A stretch of DNA of 64,000 bases from Cladopsammia gracilis (GCA_022457155.1 JAJGOT010000193.1:1152001-1216000), one strand, 5' to 3'; shown: positions 1 through 10,841, counted from the stretch's first letter. Notes: generated from the sequence alone by a model not told the origin. A program made the numbers and translations.

Positions 1-216
1 GCTGGTTCTCATTTATAGGCGTGGCTGGAGAGGGAAAAAGCGAATAATCTGTCTTATCCAAGGAACCGCCAAGATAGCAGGACCTCGAGCGTTGAATTAG
101 ATGTCCTTAGTGAAGGCAAACGTCTTTTCTTTCCCTCAGATGCAGCAAGAAAAGAGCAGACGTTTGCGCACAGGTTACAGAAGCTACAGAACACAACGCG
201 AAGTAAGGCGAAGTAC

Positions 217-705
217 CTTCCACTTTTCGAGAAGCGCCTCCCGTTCTTTTCCTCTCCTCCAACTCTTGTTCCACGTGCTCCTCGTAAAGCTCCTTCGGAA
301 TGTTTTCCTTACAAATGAGACAAACTATGGTCAACTCATCGCTATCTTCACTATCAGAATCTCTTAACCGACGAGACCGTTTGGGTTTGGAAGTTTTCAA
401 TAACGAGGGTGGTCGTTTTTTGTTCCGACCACCAAGCTGGGCGAGCGCATTTTCGTTTTCGTCTGTTTCTCGTCGTGTTTCTTCTTTCTTGGATTCTGTT
501 CTCCGTCGCCGGGACTCACGTTGTGCCCCATACTGCACCATGATCGCATCATCATCTTCATCAGACGTATTGCTGCCGGATTCTATATCTTCCGTTCTGG
601 AAGACGTTTCTTTACTTCCTTGTTGTTTAGAAGTTTTGTTATTGATCGTATTACCATCATCTTCACTTTGAATGGACGTTTCTAGGGGAATGTAGTCATC
701 ACGTC
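217..705 (-). pseudogene. UIMC1: UIMC1 exon A copy (leftmost unit)
   Basis: This is a copy of the exon coding the acidic/Arg-rich linker and second zinc-finger-like motif of RAP80, with finger core CLICKENIPKELYEEH. It has the same acceptor (ttttag before GACGTGATG, entered in phase 1) and donor (GTGGAAG then gtactt) as the other copies, and the reading frame is open throughout. Exons B and C of this unit lie left of the window. No copies of exons 1-11 lie next to it, so it is probably a 3'-end duplicate without its own promoter. It could be expressed if an upstream exon is supplied by read-through. The open frame upstream of 705 is intron read-through. Confidence 0.7.
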
Positions 706-1200
706 CTAAAACAGAGAAATGAGAATCAAATATCGATAGCACAATATCGTGACCACAAGCCCTGAGAATTCCTTCCTGAGCCTGCGTTCTTTTTGGTCCG
801 CAACAACTCCACCAAGAGGGAAGTCCCATTGAAATTTGGACATCCCTTGCGATGCGCTCTGCTCTGTGCATGAAAATTTCCGTTTTTCTCATGTTTTCTG
901 ACTTGTTGCTTTATTTGCCGTTAATGTAGCCGTCAATAATGGCGTCCTTAGCTCGTTTAAGCTCTAGATTCTACCATTAGAGATGACTTCACTATATGGG
1001 ACTCAAGTAATGATGTCAATAAGTGATGGCGGTAAATATGGTACCCATGTCGTGTCGATTTCAAAAAGTGGTATTGGCCCATTCTTATTCTACATTTGTC
1101 CATAAAGCTTTGGTCCTCCACCAACTGTACATTTCTTTTAGCTGATCCTCCGATATATCAGCCTTCTTAAGAGGTTTGTTCACTAATTACTGGGTAGGTC

Positions 1201-1335
1201 CAGCACTTGTCCAAACGTTATCTGTGATTCGCTAAGAAAACAATAGATTTGTCCCGCTGGGATAGGGATAGGGGCATTGTTCAAGTGATATATCAATTGT
1301 ATCGTTCGCCAATCACAGACATCGTTTGGACAGCT
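1201..1335. mobile_element. Short inverted-repeat element (MITE), family P
   Basis: The left end reads cagcacttgtccaaacg and the right end cgtttggacagc, extended inward by tctgtgattcgc versus gcCaatcacagac. The ~26 bp inverted ends flank about 80 bp with no coding capacity. The same element recurs at 2327, 10842, 11979 and 20542. Confidence 0.65.
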
Positions 1336-2149
1336 ACGGGGTCGCCCTAATTACTCAATGGTTTCTTCATTCGAGAAGCCTATCATTGTTTGATCACACA
1401 ATTAAATAAACATGAATGAACAAATCAATCAACTAAATAACGAAGTATAAAGCAGTGATTAATTAACCAAACAACTAACTACTCATTTCATCAACAATCA
1501 ATTAATCAATCAAGCCACCAATCAATCTCTCAAGTTGATTGTTAAGTTGATTCACCAATCGTGAAACGTCCATAAACTGAGCAGGTAACCAGTGTTTTAG
1601 ACGTTTGCGCGCAGGCTACACACCTCGAAGTTGGTTAAAAATAAGTTATATAACTCGTCTGCGCGTCGTTGCCTCGTTCATTCAACCCACTTCTCGGTGT
1701 TTGAAAATCCTGATGAAACACTCTTCTTCGTGTTTGATATATTACAAAAAATATTTTCAGCCGGTGATGACAGTGCTCGATCACATGCGAAAATCATTGG
1801 GAAGTGGAGTCATGTGTGAATGTGACGGGAAAGTGAGAAACATCCATTAATATGTTTAATCAGGAGCCCATTACCTGTTTCAATAGACAATATTGTAAAA
1901 ACGTGCGGTTGCTTTAAAAAAAAATGTGCACCATCACTTTAGTTTCTCGAACAACCGCTCAGAGGGCCTGTTTCCCCAAGTCCCGATAACTTTTCGGGCC
2001 TGGAACTACATTTTAAAATCAGAATCTATAGGATGGTCGTCAACTTAGAATTTTATTGCTTAGCTTGCAAAGCGAACAAAATTAAAATATTTCAGGTAAA
2101 TACTGCGCACATAAAATAACTCTCTGGACCCGAAAAGTTATCTGTACCA

Positions 2150-2280
2150 GTAATGGATATTATAATGGATCCATACTACATTGCAGGGGGAGAGGGGGGG
2201 GGAGTGATTGAGAAGGAGGGGGGGGGGGGGGCTCGAGTGAATAAATGTTTTTTTTTTTGGGGGGGGGGTGGAGTGAATAA
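2150..2280. repeat. Poly-G-rich low-complexity tract
   Basis: Long G runs are interrupted by gagtgaataa and gagtgattga motifs. A C-rich counterpart lies near 2530. Run lengths differ from the copy at 11838-11930, as expected for unstable homopolymers. Open frames across it code only Pro/Gly runs and are not credible. Confidence 0.8.
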
Positions 2281-2326
2281 GTGGGAGGCCTGGAATGAAA
2301 GTGTTACAGACTGAAAAACATTTTGG

Positions 2327-2466
2327 GTAGTCCCGCACTTGTCCAAACGATGTCTGTGATTCGCTAAGAAAACAATAGATTTGTCCCGCTGGGATAGGGA
2401 TTAGGGATATAATAGGGGCATTGTTCAAGTGATATACCAGTTGTATCGTCCACCAATCACTACGAC
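2327..2466. mobile_element. MITE family P, right end deleted
   Basis: This is a second family P element in the unit. Here the right terminus lacks an 18-base block (agacatcgtttggacagc) that is intact in the copy near 12110, so this copy was shortened after duplication. Confidence 0.6.
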
Positions 2467-3948
2467 CCCGCTCAACATTTTCGGTGATTTTTTTTCTGAG
2501 ATAGATGGGGGAGGGGCGCGGGACATCTTCCCCCCCCCCCCCCCGTACCTCTCCTCTGGATCCGCCAATGGGGACTTTCAAGAAACAGGCCGGCCCCCTT
2601 TGCCTTGGGCTTTGTCAAGGATCAAGGAAACGAAAGTCACTGTTTTTCCGAAAGGAGGGGGGGGGGGGGGGAGAACACGCAAAATATCCGAGCGTATTAC
2701 ACAGTAGATTGCCGTATAACACCTTAGCACCCCGGTTTCAAGACACGAGCTATTATAAATACAAGAATTTCAGTCGAATAATAAATCCCTTATTCGATGG
2801 TTTAACAGATAATACGTGCGGACATTTTACTCATTGCTCGCATTTTTTCTCGCTCGAAAAAAATACTACGCAACTAGTAAAATATCCGCGCGTATTATCT
2901 GTTAAACCATACAATAAGGTGTATGTCTTCAGTCGCAAGATAAAAGAAAAATAAAATAACGAAGGATAGTTTTTCTTCTCGTTGAAATAATTACGAGTAT
3001 GGTAAGGTTCTACTGTCTGCTTTCAAAACCATTTACTACTGTTACTTTAGAAAAAAATATTACTAGATTCATATACAACAGGAAGGAATTATTTCTTAAT
3101 TCCCCGCCTTTGTCGTGTTGACTTCAGCCATATTTATTAGTATATTGCCTTTGTTTTCCAAAATCGCGAATTAAATATTAGGTTGTCGTGAATATTTCCT
3201 GTTATGATAACGTAGATAAGGTTTTTCTTAAACGTTTCAGAATCATCGAAGAAAACGTTGGAAATTGAAGAGGTTCACAAGTTCGTTTGTTTGTTTAGTT
3301 TTTTTCTGTATTAAATTTTATCATTGAAACTCGGGGATCAAAATAGCTAAACGTTTTCTTCGGTAGACCTTCATGATCGATGATGCTGGTGGGATAATTT
3401 TAATAAACATCTTAAATATTGGTATCAAACTTTTTTTATATGTATTTCTCATTGTTTGCATTAAGTAGACAAAGAAATATCAACCTCTGGCTCAAACGGT
3501 CAAACAATATACATTTATTATACTGTTATGAAATGTCACTGCAATTTTTTTAATGCTTGCAGTTCCAAAAAAAATATGTTTTAATATATTTGTTATTTTT
3601 ATGACGCATTTGGTTACCTTCTATGTTTATTTAAAGTGGAATCGGAAGGATCAGAAGGTTTCCTTTTTCTTCCGATTCCGCTTCTGCTTCCGTCGCTTAC
3701 TATCCGCTTCCGTCGTTTTGATTTCCACTAGATTGTAAGGTTCTTACGATTCCGATTCCGCTTACGTCGCTTACGTCGCTAGTGGAAACCAAGCTTAAGA
3801 CGTCGTTCATTCCGATTCATTCATACGTTGCTAGAAATCCCCAAGATATCAAGTGTGGTTAGTTTTCTAACCATGTGAAACTATGTGAAAGCTAATACAG
3901 TTTGAGTTTTTCAGTTCTTTTAGTTGAATATTTCAGCGGCAAAAAATG

Positions 3949-4197
3949 TTAGGGAAAGGAATCTTATACCCTTAGGGAAAGGCTAGGAATCTTATACCCT
4001 TAGGGAAAGGCTAGGAATCTTATACCCGTAGGGAAAGGCTAGGAATCTTATACCCGTAGGGAAAGGAATCTTATACCCTTAGGGAAAGGAATCTTATCCC
4101 CTTAGGGAAAGGAATCTTATACCCTTAGGGAAAGGAATCTTATACCCTTAGGGAAAGGCTAGGAATCTTATACCCTTAGGGAAAGGAATCTTATTCC
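3949..4197 (+). repeat. Minisatellite, agggaaagg(ctagg)aatcttatacccTT, 10 units
   Basis: Ten agggaaagg-headed units of 23 or 28 bp are arranged head to tail; the longer form carries an extra ctagg. The equivalent locus at 13601 has seven units with a different order of long and short forms, so copy number changed after the 9.7 kb duplication. Confidence 0.85.
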
Positions 4198-4261
4198 CCG
4201 AATTTACCAGCTGCTTTCACTTTCCGTAAATCCAAGCTGACCTTATTTCGTACCCTATAGG

Positions 4262-4660
4262 ACATTTTCCCTGGGGGGGGGGGGGTACTCCCTATAATGG
4301 GCTATACGGGGATGCTCCGCCCGAAAAGGGGTACCTTTTTGAGCCTTTTTGAGGCTGGAGGTATATGAAAGGGGTAGGGATTTCACGAGTTGAAATGTAT
4401 GAAAGGGTAGGGATTTCACGAAATATACGAAAGGGTAGGGAAAACACGAGTTGAAGTATAAAAAGGTAGGGAAAACTTCCATTTAAGTATTATATAAAGG
4501 GCCTTTCAAAATACATCAAACAGACGCACGTAAAGGCTATATGAAAGGGGTACCATTTTCAGTGAAAGGTATATGAAAGGGGTACCATTTTCAATGAAAG
4601 GTATATGAAAGAGGTACCTTTTCTGTCAAAAACGGTATATGAAAGGGTAAGGGTTTGGAC
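4262..4660. repeat. Dispersed 'tatatgaaaggggtacc' repeat
   Basis: A poly-G start (ggggtactccctataatggg) is followed by repeats of tatatgaaagggtaggg and tatatgaaaggggtacc about 30-40 bp apart. A diverged member of the same family lies at 37255-37610. The few open frames across it are not credible genes. Confidence 0.7.
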
Positions 4661-5097
4661 CTCGGGCACTTTGTTGAGTACCCCCGGGCATTTTTTATCC
4701 CTCCGAAAACAAAAGGCGTTAAATTGTCCGTTGTTCCGAAAGTTTGAGGCGAAATTTTACTTAGGAAAAATCCAGTTTTTAAACTGTCCCGGCTGAAATT
4801 TCGTGTTTTCATGATTATGGCCAGGAGCTTGCTTTAATCTTACTTTATTATCTTGAAATTGGAAGAAACCATCGCCAAAAGTAACAGAATCAAAGAAATA
4901 TGAACTAAACAGACAAAATAACGGATACAAAAGTCAAAGTTTCACAAGAATGGCACGTTTGATTTCTTGACCGCCTGTCAATAAATCAAATTTCATGAAC
5001 TGTATTAAACCTACTTCAATCCTTGCAATCCTGCACTTTATCTCCAAACTGCTGCTTTTGTTTTGCTCTATAGAATCTTTTTATTCAACTAAGTTGT

Positions 5098-5351
5098 ATA
5101 CAGCTATTTCAATTAACGTTGTCGGGTGAAAGCTCAAAGCTCAAAGCCTACAAGTCAAGACCACATGAGACCAAACGAGTAAACCGAGCGCCTGTTCCAC
5201 GAATGCAGATAGCTGGGAAAGCTGAAACGAAAAGAAACGGCGCGAAAATGAGCGATGCGACGAGCGGGAAAAACGTTTATTTCGCGCCGCTCCCAACTAT
5301 CTTGGCTTGTATCTTTGAGCTTTCATCCGACGTTAATTGAAATAGCTGTAT
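5098..5351. mobile_element. 254 bp MITE with ~40 bp terminal inverted repeats
   Basis: The left terminus atacagctatttcaatt continues into aacgttgtcgggtgaaagc; the right terminus gctttcatccgacgtt runs into aattgaaatagctgtat. The arms are near-perfect inverted repeats. A 73-codon open frame inside it is an artefact of the element. Confidence 0.85.
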
Positions 5352-5433
5352 TTAGTGGCATTTGGCGATATAACGTGGAAATAAGCTAAGCGAAATTTTG
5401 CTATTTTGGTGGGACAGTGTCGCTTTAAGCTAA

Positions 5434-5439
5434 TTTATT
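5434..5439 (-). promoter_or_regulatory. Candidate poly(A) signal for GPCR copy 1
   Basis: AATAAA on the minus strand, about 180 bases after the stop codon. It is present in both units. No transcript evidence. Confidence 0.35.
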
Positions 5440-5475
5440 ACGAATTTTAAGATGATAAGGCCTCCGAACAGCTTT

Positions 5476-5651
5476 CCGCCAGATGTTCCAGGCTCAGTGT
5501 TTTTTCTCAACTATTAAAATCTGCTTCGTGCTCCTACCTCCACAAAGCTGTATACAATGTATTCCGCCAGATGTTCCAGCCTCAGTGTTTTTTCTCAACT
5601 ATTAAAATCTGCTTCGTGCTCCTACCTCCACAAAGTTGTATACAATGTATG
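5476..5651. repeat. 88 bp direct duplication spanning the GPCR stop codon
   Basis: Two copies starting ccgccagatgttccag begin at 5476 and 5564 (period 88). The right copy contains the last codons of the GPCR gene and its stop; the left copy is an echo of that tail in the 3' UTR. The duplication is also present at 15241-15416, so it predates the 9.7 kb duplication. Confidence 0.85.
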
Positions 5652-6584
5652 CAATATTGCTCTGCGAATGTCTCTCATACGGTAACAATAAATAATTGGG
5701 TTTATGGAGGAGTTTATGTTTAGAATTGTCAATGTAATATTAATAGCAATCCAGTTCCACTTTGTATATCCCGTGAATTTCCCCACGGCCAGACAAATCA
5801 AGTACGGCAAATAACAACAAAGAAGGACACAATAGACTAAAAACATGTTATATGCTGATTTTATACGGTGCCGCAAGTTATCTTCCTTCCGTGTGACGGC
5901 GTTTGTTTCTATATGTTTGAGATGATAACGAACGATGCGATATATTTTTATGTACGCCATTGTGGAAATTAGCAAGCAAAGGAAAATACCTGCTAGGTAA
6001 TAGTGCGATTTATATTTCGGAACAAATAGCACCCAGACGAAAGGGGAGATTCCACCGAGGAGCCACAAAACGACAAGAAAACGCCGTACACGTTTCATTG
6101 TAATTATTTCTTCGTAACGGAGATGTAGATGAAGCGCAAGACAGCGTTCAAGGCTTATCGCTGTAACTGTGCCGAAGGACACGCAGGAAAGACAAGAAGC
6201 AGTTAAGTTCAACGCAACTGCAGATATACAAGAAAATTTATCAGCACCACGGTAAGCAAAGGTGAGCAAGTAAGCAATGAAGGAGGGTTGTACAACTAAA
6301 CCGACGCCCACATCCGACAGCGCTAGTCCGATCAACAACATGTTCGCTGGAGTACGAAGTCTGTATGATCGCCATATTGAAATGATGACAAGAATGTTGG
6401 TCAGCGTTGCGATGATGCAGAAGGGGACGTTTAAAATGGCGTTTATAACAAATGCCGTTTTAAAAGGATCGTTCCCTGTTGTTGCCATATAGCTGTAGCC
6501 TTTGAAGCGGTTACAGAATTCGTATTCAGAATCAGCGCTTGAGAAGTTCTTCATCGCGAGACAGTTACACCACAAGTGCTCCAA
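5622..6584 (-). CDS. Intronless rhodopsin-like (class A) GPCR, copy 1
   Basis: A 320-residue seven-transmembrane receptor of the plasma membrane. Visible class A marks are a GNxxV-like TM1 (TNILVI), TM2 LALSD with the conserved Asp, a TM3-end ERC in place of DRY (SLERCLALHLHLRY), TM6 CYLPY in place of CWxP, and TM7 NPIIY within NSSINPIIYCYR. A sequon (NFS) lies in the short extracellular N terminus. The second extracellular loop is short and has no cysteine to pair with TM3. Together with the LHLRY after TM3, this resembles the melanocortin/adenosine/cannabinoid-like group and the orphan receptors expanded in corals. The ligand is unknown. The start at MEHLW is the first ATG; another Met follows at residue 11. 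A second copy at 15387 differs at only three residues. It lies downstream of the UIMC1 exons of its unit, on the same strand. Confidence in a functional GPCR is high; subfamily is tentative. Confidence 0.93.
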   Translation of the reverse strand: MEHLWCNCLAMKNFSSADSEYEFCNRFKGYSYMATTGNDPFKTAFVINAILNVPFCIIATLTNILVIISIWRSYRLRTPANMLLIGLALSDVGVGLVVQPSFIAYLLTFAYRGADKFSCISAVALNLTASCLSCVSFGTVTAISLERCLALHLHLRYEEIITMKRVRRFLVVLWLLGGISPFVWVLFVPKYKSHYYLAGIFLCLLISTMAYIKIYRIVRYHLKHIETNAVTRKEDNLRHRIKSAYNMFLVYCVLLCCYLPYLICLAVGKFTGYTKWNWIAINITLTILNINSSINPIIYCYRMRDIRRAILHTLYTTLWR

Positions 6585-8604
6585 TGAAAGAATACTAAGC
6601 CACTTTAAAGGGGTGTTTTCCGCTGCTTAAATATAATGTAATTGCAAAATTTCGTGACTTTTCTTGGAAACCAAAATATTTAATTTAATAATTAACGGGT
6701 GTTTCCATGTTATTATTAGTTGATTACGTAAATGATTTCAAAACAAAATGTTTTTATACAGACAAAACTACTGTTAAACAGAAAAGCTTTTCTTTTTTGA
6801 GGAAAATGTTTGCGCGCTAAATTTCCTGTTTTTATTCACGCTTGTAAACACACCCACAAGAAAGGTTTAAGATGTCGAAAGATAGATATAATGCAATCAA
6901 AATGTCACTTTGTCATTTAAATAGATGTGTTATTAGAATAACCAGAATATAAATGGAGGGACAAAGCGTTTTTGTTGGGAGTATATTTATTTTTCTTTTG
7001 CCCAGTCTAAAATAAACACACCATACTAAATATTTCGTTTTCGTACGGAAATTTAAAACAATGATTTCCTAGTTAAATCGACGAAGAGAAAGTGTCATTA
7101 TTTGAAGGATATTTTTTAGCGGATTGAAACAAAAAATATATTTCTTAACAGCTACACGAAGTGTCTGATCTAACTGCATTAACTAGTTAATAGTTTCGAT
7201 GGTCGTGTGTTAAGCTTTCTAGCCATTTCCCTGTTTAATATGTATGGGGTGACTTTGCGTTTTATTCCGCGGCTTCGACGAGTCATTTGCGCGAGATGAC
7301 GTTAATTCACTATTCAGATTTTTTTTATTTGATCAAAACAAGATTTATAATCACGCGAAATAAAATTACGGTATCATGAAAAGATTAATCATTAAAAATA
7401 AATTTCATGGCTGAAGAATAAACTGCAACGTTTCTTTTTGAAAAAGCTGTTCTTATTATAAACTACTTACGTGAGAAATCGAGTTGTTTTTTGGCAGAAA
7501 CTGCTAAACTGCGCATGCTTGAAAGTGATGTATAATTATTATTATAATTATGCATCATAATTATTGCATGTTACGAGTGTGAAAACTGCATTAAAAACAG
7601 TCAGACATTTCGGGGATAACCCCCTTCATCGGTGTTTGTATTCTTGGAGAGTTTTTAGCACTTATGACAAAAATTTCACAATTATGCATGATTTTATTTG
7701 AGTGCTACGCAGTAAAAACATTTTTTGTGCTACATGCATGAAATTGCCTCCTTTGGCAATCTCGTTCTTTAAAGCCGCGTTCCTTTCAGAGTTTTTGACG
7801 CTATTGACTCAACGGATACTGAGATGCAAACATTTGTGAAACCGTGTCGATAACTTATTTGTTCCTCATTTTTTTTTATTTTGGGAGGGGGGGGGGGAGT
7901 TTTTTTGTTTTTTTTGGGGGGGGGGGCGAGAGGCGGGGGGGGGGAGCGAGGACTCTGCGGGGTTTCTCGCCACAGCAACGTCATGATAAGTTAACGGAGA
8001 TCGCATTTTTTCTTTGGCCACTTGCCACACGTAATTTGTGTCGTAAGCCATTTTTTAGAATGAATGGCAGCATAAATGGGATAAGAGAAGTGTCACTTGT
8101 GTTTGTGTTTCAGCTACGACGCGCTGACAAGCGTCAAATTGGGTGAAACAGCTGTCCGCGTCTGCTTTCTAGTTTTGAAAATTAACCATGTCGGGTTTAG
8201 CTAACCGCGGTGATATGTTGAAGAGAATTGCCGCGCTTATTTATTTTCATTTATTTGGCAACTTTCAACTAACGTATACACAAGACATCACTGGAATAAC
8301 TAATATAAACTACTGTACGATAACAGCCATGTTTACAAGGACCTGGGGACGAGTAAGTTGTCACGTAATTCAACACAAAAACGAACCGAGAACGAACCAA
8401 ACACCAACAAACGAAATACCAAGTGTACGTCCATTTGGTTTAAAATCATCTGCAAGCAACCCATGCTGGAAAAACAACTGTGCCGGGGGAAATGAGCCCA
8501 CGTTCAAACCCCCAAACAGCGGTCTCTTCTTTTTCTCGAGCAGAAAGTGGCAGAAATCGAGCTTACAAAAAAAAACTTTAATGGACCACTAATGCGCCAT
8601 TTAA
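6585..8604. other. AT-rich flank upstream of GPCR copy 1; no gene seen
   Basis: This stretch probably contains the GPCR promoter close to 6585. Visible features are AT-rich palindromes near 7530-7560, a stem-loop resembling a hammerhead core at 7604-7632 and a poly-G/poly-T tract at 7868-7950. A plus-strand open frame starting at 8188 (MSGLANRG) is not conserved in frame in the second unit, so I do not call it. Confidence 0.5.
7604..7632 (-). ncRNA. Hammerhead-like stem-loop motif (degenerate)
   Basis: Read on the minus strand: CCGATGAAGGGGGTTATCCC then CGAAATGTC. A GATGA core, a GGGG/CCCC hairpin and a GAAA core match the order of a hammerhead ribozyme, as carried by Penelope-like retroelements, but the usual CTGATGA is CCGATGA. 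Related motifs lie at 47131 and 49929, and a duplicate at 17369. Catalysis is not shown. Confidence 0.3.
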
Positions 8605-8610
8605 TTTATT
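8605..8610 (-). promoter_or_regulatory. Poly(A) signal after UIMC1 exon C copy (middle unit)
   Basis: AATAAA on the minus strand about 18 bases past the TAA stop of exon C. The same signal is at 18331-18336. Confidence 0.6.
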
Positions 8611-8627
8611 AAGCTCTTACGTAGACT

Positions 8628-9000
8628 TTACTTTTTTCCGCGGTATCCCCTAGATTTCCCGCGATATTTCTTTCCACGCCCGCGTCCATACACTTTATTA
8701 TACGATCCTCTATAACCTCCCCTGTTACTATTCCCTCCGTATCCCCCACGGGTATCGGACCCTTCATATCGTTCTTGATTTCCCCGTCTCCTGCCGCCCT
8801 TTTTTTCTTTAAGATGTTCAAACTGATTCTGAAAGTCCACGCCACTGGTGCTATTTTCCGTAAATTGAAAGCACTTGATTGGGGAGTCACTGACAGCATC
8901 CCAGTCGATCACGTCATCGTCGTTTTTATTGGTTCCTCTGTGTTCTGGTCTAGAGCTTCGCGAGGGGACGTTCACATCTGTTTCGTCTCTTCTGTCAACC
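8628..9000 (-). pseudogene. UIMC1: UIMC1 exon C copy (middle unit): C-terminal RG-rich exon
   Basis: The exon begins after a tttttaag acceptor, in phase to accept two bases from exon B, and runs to a TAA stop. It codes an acidic segment (NDDDVIDWDAVSDSPIKCF) resembling the conserved SPVK-type motif near the RAP80 C terminus, then a tail of Arg/Gly/Tyr repeats (RGGYRGSYNKVYGRGRGKKY). It is the same length as the 18354 copy (373 bases), with the substitutions Gly/Arg and Asn/Tyr. It belongs with exons B (9403-9454) and A (9865-10353). The frame is intact but upstream exons are missing, so it is a partial duplicate that may or may not be transcribed. Confidence 0.75.
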
Positions 9001-9249
9001 CTTAAAAAAAACAAGAGCATAAACGACATAAATTAAAGAAGATAAGGTTAGGAAAGGGCGGGATATACTATTCTGAGATCTAAAGATGGGGTTGAGATCA
9101 AAGGAAATCATAACACTCTAAGAGCCATCTGGTCGTATTATAATCGGAAAAAATTGTGGACTTCTTGTCAGTGAAGGGGATTCCTCATTTGGCACCAACA
9201 TAAGGGGTAGCTTCCACGTATACTAGACTCAAAGTCAAATCAGCAGAGC

Positions 9250-9390
9250 CCGGTTGTTCAAAAGGGGGATAGTGCTATCCACCGGATAAATCACTATCCA
9301 GCCGATAACACAACGAGTTTTGTTAATACTTATCCACTGGATGGTGATTTATCCGGTGGATAGCCCTATCCACATTTCGAACAACCGGAG
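9250..9390. mobile_element. Palindromic MITE in the exon B-C intron
   Basis: The left arm runs cggttgttcaaaagg...ggatagtgctatccaccgg; the right arm mirrors it (ccggtggatagccctatcc...gaacaaccg). The arms are about 55 bases with a short centre. It is repeated at 18972-19111 in the next unit. Confidence 0.8.
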
Positions 9391-9402
9391 CCAGACTTTT
9401 AC

Positions 9403-9454
9403 CTTCTCTCTTCACCCCTGCTGCTTTCCCTTGTTCTGTCTTTCACGGTGACGA
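9403..9454 (-). pseudogene. UIMC1: UIMC1 exon B copy (middle unit)
   Basis: A 52-base exon between a tttcag acceptor and a gtaaaag donor. It joins exon A to exon C without breaking frame (two bases, 16 codons, two bases) and codes VVTVKDRTRESSRGEERR across the joins. The perfect phase fit on both sides, repeated at 19125-19176, is the main evidence. Confidence 0.75.
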
Positions 9455-9864
9455 CTGAAACATAAAAAGAAACGTGGCTACTGTAGTTGTGCAAAGATGT
9501 GAGTGACGAGAGATCAAGGACAAGACGCGGGAATCTGAGAAATCCACCCCTCTTGAATTAGACGAGGCATGGAAATTTATCAGACCGGCGTTTACTCAAG
9601 TTTGTGTACAACAAATGACCAGATTTCTCAGACTGTCCCCCACAAAGTGCTGGTTCTCATTTAGAGGCGTGGCTGGAGAGGGAAAAAGCGAATAATCTGT
9701 CTTATCCAAGGAACCGCCAAGATGGCAGGACCTCGAGCGTTGAATTAGATGTCCTTAGTGAAGGCAAACGTCTTTTCTTTCCCTCAGATGCAACAAGAAA
9801 AGAGCAGACGTTTGCGCACAGGTTACAGAAGCTACAGAACACAACACGAAGTAAGGCGAAGTAC

Positions 9865-10353
9865 CTTCCACTTTTCGAGAAGCGCCTCCCGTTCTTTTCC
9901 TCTCCTCCAACTCTTGTTCCACGTGCTCCTCGTAAAGCTCCTTCGGAATGTTTTCCTTACAAATGAGACAAACCATGGTCAACTCATCGCTATCTTCACT
10001 ATCAGAATCTCTTAACCGACGAGACCGTTTGGGTTTGGAAGTTTTCGATAACGAGGGTGGTCGTTTTTTGTTCCGACCACCAAGCTGGGCGAGCGCATTT
10101 TCGTTTTCGTCTGTTTCTCGTCGTGTTTCTTCTTTCTTGGATTCTGTTCTCCGTCGCCGGGACTCACGTTGTGCCCCATACTGCACCATGATCGCATCGT
10201 CATCTTCATCAGATGTACTGCTGCCGGATTCTATATCTTCCGTTCTGGAAGACGTTTCTTTACTTCCTTGTTGTTTAGAAGTTTTGTTATTAATCGTATT
10301 ACCATCATCTTCACTTTGAATGGACGTTTCTAGGGGAATGTAGTCATCACGTC
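9865..10353 (-). pseudogene. UIMC1: UIMC1 exon A copy (middle unit)
   Basis: Same borders and length (489 bases) as the copy at 19586. It codes acidic/Lys-rich sequence, Arg-rich RESRRRRTESKK and the second finger-like motif. The frame is open, with a few amino-acid changes from the rightmost copy. The exon 1-11 part of the gene is not duplicated beside it, so it is treated as a partial copy. The open frame continues upstream as MRKTEIF..., but that is intron: a five-base deletion in the rightmost copy breaks it there. Confidence 0.75.
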
Positions 10354-10841
10354 CTAAAACAGAGAAATGAGAATCAAATATCGATAGCGCAATATCATGA
10401 CCACAAGCCCTGAGAATTCCTTCCTGAGCCTGCGTTCTTTTTGGTCCGCAACAACTCCACCAAGAGGGAAGTCCCATTGTAATTTGGACATCCCTTGCGA
10501 TGCGCTCTGCTCTGTGCATGAAAATTTCCGTTTTTCTCATGTTTTCTGACTTGTTGCTTTATTTGGCGTTAATGTAGCCGTCAATAATGGCGTCCTTAGC
10601 TCGTTTAAGCTCTAGATTCTACCATTAGAGATGACGTCACTATATGGGACTCAAGTAATGATGTCAATAAGTGATGGCGGTAAATATGGTACCCATGTCG
10701 TGTCGATTTCAAAAAGTGGTATCGGCCCATTCTTATTCTACAGTTGTCCATAAAGCTTTGGTCCTCGACCAACTGTACATTTCTTTTAGCTGATCCTCCG
10801 ATATATCAGCCTTCTTAAGAGGTTTGTTCACTAATTACTGG

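Larger units (their letters stand above)
1598..5097. other. Non-coding part of the tandem unit
   Basis: No convincing gene was seen. The stretch holds the family P element, poly-G tracts, AT-rich sequence, a quasi-palindromic patch of cttccg/cgattccg repeats near 3640-3790, the minisatellite at 3949 and a tatatgaaagg-type repeat at 4262-4660. The few open frames are short and change in length between copies. Confidence 0.6.

Noticed and set aside
2138..2954. Pro/Gly/Ser-rich ORFs over poly-G/poly-C tracts
   Set aside because: Frames shift between duplicated copies with homopolymer length, and no domain is present.
5119..5340. A 73-residue ORF conserved in two units
   Set aside because: It lies wholly inside a MITE with long inverted ends; conservation is due to the recent duplication.
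8188..8592. Plus-strand ORF MSGLANRG..., candidate small gene in each unit
   Set aside because: The partner at 17931 has changes concentrated at replacement positions and a different, shorter end; no splice or signal features support it.
9866..10540. A 261-residue single-exon ORF (MRKTEIF...) as a complete gene, with its finger resembling RNF220
   Set aside because: A good acceptor at 10353 and donor at 9865 split it. The outer parts are intron, and a five-base deletion in the rightmost copy breaks the N-terminal part. Splicing to exons B and C gives the RAP80 C terminus, and there is no RING domain.
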